Below are positions 1 through 3,940 of a DNA stretch of 6,135 bases, piece after piece; within the stretch, counting starts at the first letter, position 1; every line of letters starts with the position of its first letter. Location of the stretch: the NCBI RefSeq assembly GCF_010892395.1, contig NZ_JAACKB010000371.1, positions 1 to 6,135 of the forward strand. The letters are read 5' to 3'. The stretch is from Sulfurovum sp. bin170. GTDB lineage: Bacteria; Campylobacterota; Campylobacteria; Campylobacterales; Sulfurovaceae. The notes beneath the pieces were generated by a model. The model did no database searches and was not told the DNA's origin. It was given only the letters and a program-made list of their open reading frames with translations. The translations under genes and the position numbers were made by a program.

Positions 1-30
1 AAGTAGGAATAACTTATATAAGAGATACAT
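1..30 (-). CDS. Probable start of a truncated gene, product unknown
   Basis: A short open reading frame runs off the low-coordinate edge. It starts with ATG at 30 and reads MYLLYKLFLL, hydrophobic enough to be the beginning of a membrane anchor or signal peptide. An AAAGGA ribosome binding site at 41-36 lies 5 nt before the ATG, and the start is 20 nt after the nusB stop, so it would be the next gene of the kdsA-ribH-nusB run. In Campylobacter the gene after nusB is pyrF, but this N-terminus does not resemble orotidine-5'-phosphate decarboxylase. Only ten codons are visible, so no product can be assigned. An ATG at 35 in another frame abuts the AAAGGA with no spacing and is less likely to be used. 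Confidence 0.4.
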   Translation of the reverse strand, partial: MYLLYKLFLL

Positions 31-50
31 ATCATTCCTTTTATTGGTTA

Positions 51-491
51 CTATTCCTCTATTTTAGACTCTTCAACCTTAACTTCTTCTTGAATCTCCT
101 TTTTACCCACAGAATCCAAAACAGCATTGATAAATTTTGGAGCCTTATCATCAGCCAACGCCTTAGCCAACTCAATAGCCTCATTGATAATAATCCGTCG
201 GTCAGTACCCTCTATCAAAATCTCATAAGTTGCCAGACGCATAATAGCCTTTTCAACTTTACCAATCGACTTATAATCCCAATTTTTTAGATGTTTTTGA
301 ACTTCCGTATCAATCGCTTCAAGATGCTCTATCGTTCCGTGAAAAAGAGACTTTGAAAAAACTCTCTGCTTATTTCTAATCTTATCCTCTTCTAGTATAT
401 CATCAGAGAATTTAGCAATATCATCATTACCTAAATCATAAGCATAGAGAAGCCCCACAACAGCCGTTCGTGCTTGGTGTCTAGTTGCCAT
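51..491 (-). CDS. nusB: Transcription antitermination factor NusB
   Basis: This encodes a 146-residue NusB, the small all-helical protein that binds boxA RNA together with NusE (ribosomal protein S10) to support rRNA antitermination. The N-terminal Arg-rich helix ([17 protein letters not shown], residues 3-19) is the conserved RNA-binding start of the family. The C-terminal half carries the family signature LATYEIL (86-92), then [11 protein letters not shown] (100-110) and KFINAVLD (119-126). Length is normal for the family (about 130-150), apart from an acidic tail of roughly a dozen residues ([12 protein letters not shown]) that is probably disordered. The ATG at 491 overlaps the ribH stop by 11 bp, which implies translational coupling. 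Only a weak Shine-Dalgarno (GAG within the ribH end) is visible. The assignment is secure from motifs and gene order. Confidence 0.96.
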   Translation of the reverse strand: MATRHQARTAVVGLLYAYDLGNDDIAKFSDDILEEDKIRNKQRVFSKSLFHGTIEHLEAIDTEVQKHLKNWDYKSIGKVEKAIMRLATYEILIEGTDRRIIINEAIELAKALADDKAPKFINAVLDSVGKKEIQEEVKVEESKIEE

Positions 492-957
492 TTTCTAACT
501 CACTATAGAGGTTAATCATCTCAATAAGCCCAACCATAGCTTCCGCACCTTTGTTTCCTGCTTTGGTTCCTGCTCTCTCTATCGCCTGTTCGATGCTATC
601 AACTGTAAGCACACCAAAAGTTGTAGGTTTTCCATGTCTAAGAGTTACACTAGCCACACCCTTTGTAGCTTCAGCAGATACATAATCAAAGTGAGGAGTA
701 GCACCACGAATCACAGCACCCAAACAGCATACAGCGTCATATTTTTCTAATGCAAGTGCCTTATCTAAAGCAAATGGAATCTCAAATGCCCCTGGGACTA
801 AAATCAAATCTAAATCTTCTGCATTACCTCCATGTCTAGCATAAGCATCGGTTGCACCTTCTACTAGTCTATCTGTGATAAAATGGTTAAATCTCGCATT
901 GATAATTGCTACTTTTTTACTTTTGTCAACTTGTAAGTTACCTTCTACTATGGTCAT
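481..957 (-). CDS. ribH: 6,7-dimethyl-8-ribityllumazine synthase (riboflavin pathway)
   Basis: This encodes lumazine synthase, which condenses 5-amino-6-ribitylamino-uracil with 3,4-dihydroxy-2-butanone 4-phosphate to give 6,7-dimethyl-8-ribityllumazine, the penultimate step to riboflavin. It is cytoplasmic and usually forms pentamers or 60-mers. The 158-residue length is typical. Visible family motifs are ARFNHFI (21-27) with the substrate-stacking Phe, VPGAFEIP (54-61), and [14 protein letters not shown] (80-93) with the expected catalytic His89. The C-terminal block is [17 protein letters not shown] (114-130) followed by GNKGAEA (134-140). The ATG at 957 has an AGAAGGA ribosome binding site 5 nt upstream (969-963). 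A promoter with an extended -10 lies at 1020-1012, and a hairpin occupies the leader. The end overlaps nusB by 11 bp. Confidence 0.97.
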   Translation of the reverse strand: MTIVEGNLQVDKSKKVAIINARFNHFITDRLVEGATDAYARHGGNAEDLDLILVPGAFEIPFALDKALALEKYDAVCCLGAVIRGATPHFDYVSAEATKGVASVTLRHGKPTTFGVLTVDSIEQAIERAGTKAGNKGAEAMVGLIEMINLYSELENGN

Positions 958-976
958 TTTTTTCCTTCTGTTTTAT

Positions 977-1000
977 GGTGCGTTGAAAACAGCACCCTAC
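977..1000 (-). repeat. REP-like hairpin type 1 in the ribH leader
   Basis: Read on the minus strand from 1000, the element is GTAG, then stem GGTGC, a bulged T, GTT, loop TTC, AAC, and the closing arm GCACC. This is an imperfect palindrome with a bulge headed by a GTAG tetranucleotide, the architecture described for REP sequences mobilised by RAYT (TnpA-REP) transposases. It lies between the predicted ribH transcription start (about 1005) and the ribH ribosome binding site (969-963), so it would fold near the 5' end of the ribH mRNA. Classification as REP rests on structure. Genomic copy number cannot be judged from one window. Confidence 0.6.
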
Positions 1001-1011
1001 ATTTTTTTTGA

Positions 1012-1020
1012 ATTATAACA
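1012..1020 (-). promoter_or_regulatory. Predicted extended -10 promoter for ribH-nusB
   Basis: On the minus strand a perfect TATAAT (1017-1012) is preceded by TG plus one base, giving the extended -10 form TGnTATAAT. No TTGACA-like -35 is present at 16-18 bp spacing, but Campylobacterota sigma-70 promoters characteristically lack a conserved -35, and the upstream stretch is AT-rich. The predicted start is about 1005, giving a roughly 48-nt leader before the ribH ATG. ribH and nusB may therefore be transcribed independently of kdsA. Confidence 0.6.
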
Positions 1021-1048
1021 GATTCTATTTATAATCCGATTTTAAAAT

Positions 1049-1069
1049 GTTCGATTGCATCGAACCTAC
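1049..1069 (-). repeat. REP-like hairpin type 2 overlapping the kdsA stop codon
   Basis: On the minus strand from 1069 the element is GTAG, stem GTTCGAT, loop GCA, and the perfectly matched arm ATCGAAC. The stem is 7 bp with a 3-nt loop. The kdsA stop codon TAG (1068-1066) is part of the GTAG head, so the element abuts the coding end with no spacer. It has the same head-plus-palindrome layout and the same orientation as the hairpin at 977-1000, but an unrelated stem sequence. The run after it is ATTTTAAAA, a poor U-tract, so it could be at most a weak terminator for kdsA. Confidence 0.55.
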
Positions 1070-1866
1070 TCAACGATTTGTCTAATCTCATCTATCTGCT
1101 TAATTAAACTCTCCAACTTTTTTAACTCAATCATATTGGGTCCATCACTCAAAGCGATGCTAGGGTCAAAGTGCGTCTCAAAAAAGAATCCATCCACACC
1201 CACAGCCGCCGCCGCACGAGAGAGATAAGGAACCATCGAACTATCTCCACCACTAGTAGCCCCACCACTTGCAGGAGATTGAACAGAGTGTGTTGCATCA
1301 AATATAACAGGTGCAAACTCTCTCATGGTTCTAAGTCCACGCATATCAACCACTAGATTACCATAACCAAAACTAGAACCTCTCTCTGTTAACCAAACAC
1401 CATATTTTTTGGCATCTGCATGGTTAACTTCACCATCAAAACCTCTAGTTTTAAGCACTTTAGCTACAGAGTGTTCCATCGCTTGGGGTGCTAAAAACTG
1501 CCCTTTTTTAATATTGACTATGGCAGAGGTCTCAGCACATGCAACCAAAAGGTCTGTCTGTCGTGACAAAAATGCAGGAATCTGTAGCACATCTACCACC
1601 TCTGCTACGGTATGTGGTTGAGTATAGTCATGAACATCAGTCAAAAGCTTATATCCAAACTGCTCTTTGACCTCTTGAAGAAGCTCTAAGCCCTCATCCA
1701 TGCCAGGCCCTCTAAAAGAGTCCAATGATGTTCGGTTTGCTTTATCAAAACTCGCTTTGAAATAAAAATCTTTGGTGCAATCTTCGTGATATGGTAAGAG
1801 TGACTCTGCAATCCTCATTACGGTATCGCGACTCTCTAGTACACATGGTCCAGCTATAAGTATCAT
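1066..1866 (-). CDS. kdsA: 3-deoxy-D-manno-octulosonate 8-phosphate synthase, metal-dependent class
   Basis: KdsA condenses phosphoenolpyruvate with D-arabinose 5-phosphate to form KDO 8-phosphate, the precursor of the KDO that links lipid A to the LPS core. From the ATG at 1866 it has 266 residues, normal for the family. Visible motifs are IAGPCVLES (4-12), SFDKANRTS (39-47), [38 protein letters not shown] and [15 protein letters not shown]. The four positions expected to bind metal in the Aquifex-type enzyme are present (Cys8, His193, Glu230, Asp241), which indicates the metallo class rather than the E. coli class with Asn. The start at 1866 is chosen because GAGGA (1877-1873) lies 6-7 nt upstream. 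A TTG extension to 1914 would translate an inverted repeat and has no ribosome binding site. The stop codon is embedded in a REP-like hairpin. Confidence 0.96.
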   Translation of the reverse strand: MILIAGPCVLESRDTVMRIAESLLPYHEDCTKDFYFKASFDKANRTSLDSFRGPGMDEGLELLQEVKEQFGYKLLTDVHDYTQPHTVAEVVDVLQIPAFLSRQTDLLVACAETSAIVNIKKGQFLAPQAMEHSVAKVLKTRGFDGEVNHADAKKYGVWLTERGSSFGYGNLVVDMRGLRTMREFAPVIFDATHSVQSPASGGATSGGDSSMVPYLSRAAAAVGVDGFFFETHFDPSIALSDGPNMIELKKLESLIKQIDEIRQIVE

Positions 1867-1877
1867 GTTTTTTCCTC

Positions 1878-1984
1878 GTAGGTCGGACTGCCCTCTGTCC
1901 GACATTAAATTCAAACATCTATTGTGTTCGTTTTAATTTTTATATTATGCATATTTTTGTCGGACAGAGGGCAGTCCGACCTAC
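1878..1984. repeat. REPIN-like element: two identical inverted REP-like hairpins
   Basis: Two arms, 1878-1904 (plus orientation) and 1984-1958 (minus orientation), match perfectly over 27 bp and point towards each other across a 53-bp AT-rich spacer. Each arm is itself a hairpin: GTAG, stem GTCGGAC, loop TGCCCTCT, arm GTCCGAC (stems 1882-1888/1897-1903 and 1959-1965/1974-1980). Two inverted REPs with a short spacer, about 107 bp in total, match the REPIN/BIME architecture mobilised by RAYT transposases in other bacteria. The element fills the gap between the transporter stop (ending at 1986) and the kdsA Shine-Dalgarno (starting at 1877), touching neither. No transposase gene is present nearby. 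A kdsA promoter might lie in the AT-rich spacer, but I see no convincing -10. Confidence 0.75.
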
Positions 1985-1985
1985 A

Positions 1986-2885
1986 TTATTTCTCTTTAGA
2001 TAAGACTACCAACAGCCCTGAAAATATGACGAGGATTATACCTAAAAATGTCCAAATATTGGGTATAGGGTCACCCAAAGCTATACCAATAATCAGAGCA
2101 AAAACAATATTAGAATAACTTATTGTTCCAACAATTCCTGCTTTGGTCAACTCATACGCTTTGGTCATCAGAACCTGAGAAGCAGTTGCCGAGATACCCA
2201 TCATAAAAACATAAAACCATATAATCCCCTCTGGCATTACGAACTCTGCAAACATAAACTTTAGCGATTCAGGTGGATTCACATATGGAGTTGCCAACAT
2301 TAATAATACTGGTGCAACTGTCCCCACTCCCATAAAACTCATCACAATCGCTTTGGTATCATAGTAGGCTCGAAGCTCACGGATAGAGGTATATGCCAAC
2401 GCTGCCCCAATCCCTGAAAAGATACCCAACATATCATATTTATCAAATGAGCCACCTTGTGGTTGAGCGATAAGAACAATACCTAAAAACCCTATTCCAA
2501 TTGCCAAAACTGCCCACCTACTTAACTTCTCATTTAAAAACATATAGGCGAATATCGCCACAAATATAGGTGAAGTTTTATTATAAGTAACAGCCTCACC
2601 AAGTGGAATATGGGCAATAACATAAAAGTAGGCTAAAAGTGCTACAAAACCCATAGTTCCACGGAAAAGAAGAAGCAGAGGTTTGCCACCTATCTGTTTG
2701 AGTGGTGATTTATAGATAGCAAACCCCACCAATGCCACACCAAAGACATTTCTAAAAAATGTGACTTCTACAGGGGGTAGAACTTCGCTAACAACTTTGG
2801 CAAATCCACCCATTACTGCAAAGGATAGTGAGGCTAACAGCATAAAGAGGATACCTCTATCCATACCCAATATGTATTTTTTCAA
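1986..2885 (-). CDS. DMT-superfamily (EamA) inner-membrane transporter, substrate unknown
   Basis: This is a 299-residue polytopic protein with about ten hydrophobic helices, arranged as two EamA halves (about 11-141 and 153-296). It resembles drug/metabolite transporters of the RhaT/YdcZ/EamA type, which move small metabolites across the inner membrane. The first half ends with the family-typical FLNEKLS (116-122), and helix 1 begins GILFMLLASLSFAVMGGFAK. Substrate cannot be inferred. The start is TTG at 2885, supported by AAAGG at 2896-2892 with 6 nt spacing. The internal ATG at 2864 has no Shine-Dalgarno and would remove seven residues before helix 1. It follows the 326-residue periplasmic gene by 60 nt with no visible terminator, so read-through from that operon is possible. 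It precedes kdsA across the REPIN-like element. Confidence 0.85.
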   Translation of the reverse strand: MKKYILGMDRGILFMLLASLSFAVMGGFAKVVSEVLPPVEVTFFRNVFGVALVGFAIYKSPLKQIGGKPLLLLFRGTMGFVALLAYFYVIAHIPLGEAVTYNKTSPIFVAIFAYMFLNEKLSRWAVLAIGIGFLGIVLIAQPQGGSFDKYDMLGIFSGIGAALAYTSIRELRAYYDTKAIVMSFMGVGTVAPVLLMLATPYVNPPESLKFMFAEFVMPEGIIWFYVFMMGISATASQVLMTKAYELTKAGIVGTISYSNIVFALIIGIALGDPIPNIWTFLGIILVIFSGLLVVLSKEK

Positions 2886-2945
2886 ATATGACCTTTATAT
2901 TTTTTGGAAGTTTATCATATTATCAATGAACTTTGCTATCAGGTG

Positions 2946-3926
2946 CTACTCATCATCAGGGAAACATTTTTTCAAATCATCCATTGTTTGAGATTTCTCC
3001 ACACAACTTTTCATAGCACTAGGCATATCTTCACTCTCTGCTAAAATCTCTTTTTTCTGTCTCTCAAAAAAGACCTTTTCGCCACCCATAGCATCCATCA
3101 TCGCTTTTTGCATCGCCTCCTCTTGTGCAGGTGTCATCTCTTTTCCTGATCGCATATCATACCCTGCTTTTTGAGCAGCCGCCATTCCTACTCTCATCGC
3201 TTTTGCCATATCTACACCATTATTGACAGATGGGGGAGTCTCTTTTTTATCCATCGTATCAAGTTTATCTATATCTATTTTTTTCCCATACTCATCATAC
3301 ATAGGAAAATCAGGCAACTTAAAAGCATCCTTGTCTAAAGATAAGTCAAACTCTGCTTTGGTTGCTACCTCTGTACTCTTTATGCCCATGATATTTGACT
3401 CAACTCTAAGTGGTATACCTTTATAGATACACTGTTTTATGCCACTCACATCCCAAATATCACATTGATGTCCAGCAACTTTATCAGTTCCTATTTTTTT
3501 ACCTCCCATCTTTTCCAGCATCTCTTCACCTATCTGTTGGATATTTTTTCCACCACCAAAGATAGAACTCATAGCCACAGCAGGATTTTGCATTCTTACT
3601 ATTTTCTCTTTTTCAAAGTTCACACTGTAGATAATAGAATTATTCATATATTTCAGAGTATGAGTTTTATCAACTTTGTTCTGACCCATACCTGTAGTTT
3701 TGGTTACTTTGCTCTCCTCTTCTAACTCTTTTGCACCATACTCATCAAATATCAATCTCTTTTTGCCTATCGTCTTTATCTCCACCCCCATTATGCCACC
3801 AGAGCCTTTTATCTCATACTCTATCTTGGCACTCTTTACATCATACTTTTTCATCTGATTCTCATCGGCTTGTACTAAACTACTTGCGAGTAGTGCTATC
3901 ATTGAAATTTTAATTGTTGTTTTCAT
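2946..3926 (-). CDS. Exported periplasmic protein of unknown function, DUF4412/LolA-like fold suspected
   Basis: This is a 326-residue protein with a clear signal peptide: MKTT, a hydrophobic core IKISMIALLASSLV, and a likely cleavage after QA at residue 20, before DENQ. There is no lipobox cysteine, so a soluble periplasmic location is expected. Residues about 27-207 alternate charged and hydrophobic residues in a beta-rich pattern. They include the block GTDKVAGHQCDIWDVSGIK (146-164), then IPLRVES (171-177). This is reminiscent of DUF4412 or LolA/LolB-type domains, but I am not certain of the family. The tail (about 230-326) is helical and Met/Ala-rich and ends with CFPDDE. Four cysteines (155, 166, 308, 321) fall in two pairs and could form disulfides. 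The ATG at 3926 has AAAGGA (3937-3932) 5 nt upstream. The gene starts 14 bp after the VWA gene, indicating one operon and a shared role. Confidence 0.8.
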   Translation of the reverse strand: MKTTIKISMIALLASSLVQADENQMKKYDVKSAKIEYEIKGSGGIMGVEIKTIGKKRLIFDEYGAKELEEESKVTKTTGMGQNKVDKTHTLKYMNNSIIYSVNFEKEKIVRMQNPAVAMSSIFGGGKNIQQIGEEMLEKMGGKKIGTDKVAGHQCDIWDVSGIKQCIYKGIPLRVESNIMGIKSTEVATKAEFDLSLDKDAFKLPDFPMYDEYGKKIDIDKLDTMDKKETPPSVNNGVDMAKAMRVGMAAAQKAGYDMRSGKEMTPAQEEAMQKAMMDAMGGEKVFFERQKKEILAESEDMPSAMKSCVEKSQTMDDLKKCFPDDE

Positions 3927-3940
3927 TTTTTTCCTTTATC

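Noticed and set aside
13..22. Ten-base palindrome CTTATATAAG near the window edge.
   Set aside because: It is short and almost entirely A/T, likely by chance in this composition, and has no GTAG head or second copy.
977..1009. Hairpin plus T8 tract on the plus strand, resembling an intrinsic terminator.
   Set aside because: No plus-strand gene leads into it, and the T run begins 5 nt after the stem. On the minus strand the same run is an A tract at the presumed ribH transcription start.
1066..1914. Longer kdsA reading frame starting at TTG 1914.
   Set aside because: The extra 16 codons translate an inverted-repeat arm and have no ribosome binding site, and the enzyme family begins at about the ATG at 1866.
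2886..2945. Gap between the periplasmic gene and the transporter, inspected for a terminator or promoter.
   Set aside because: No stable GC-rich stem with a U-tract is present. A TATGAT-like -10 can be drawn, but it is no better than expected in AT-rich DNA.
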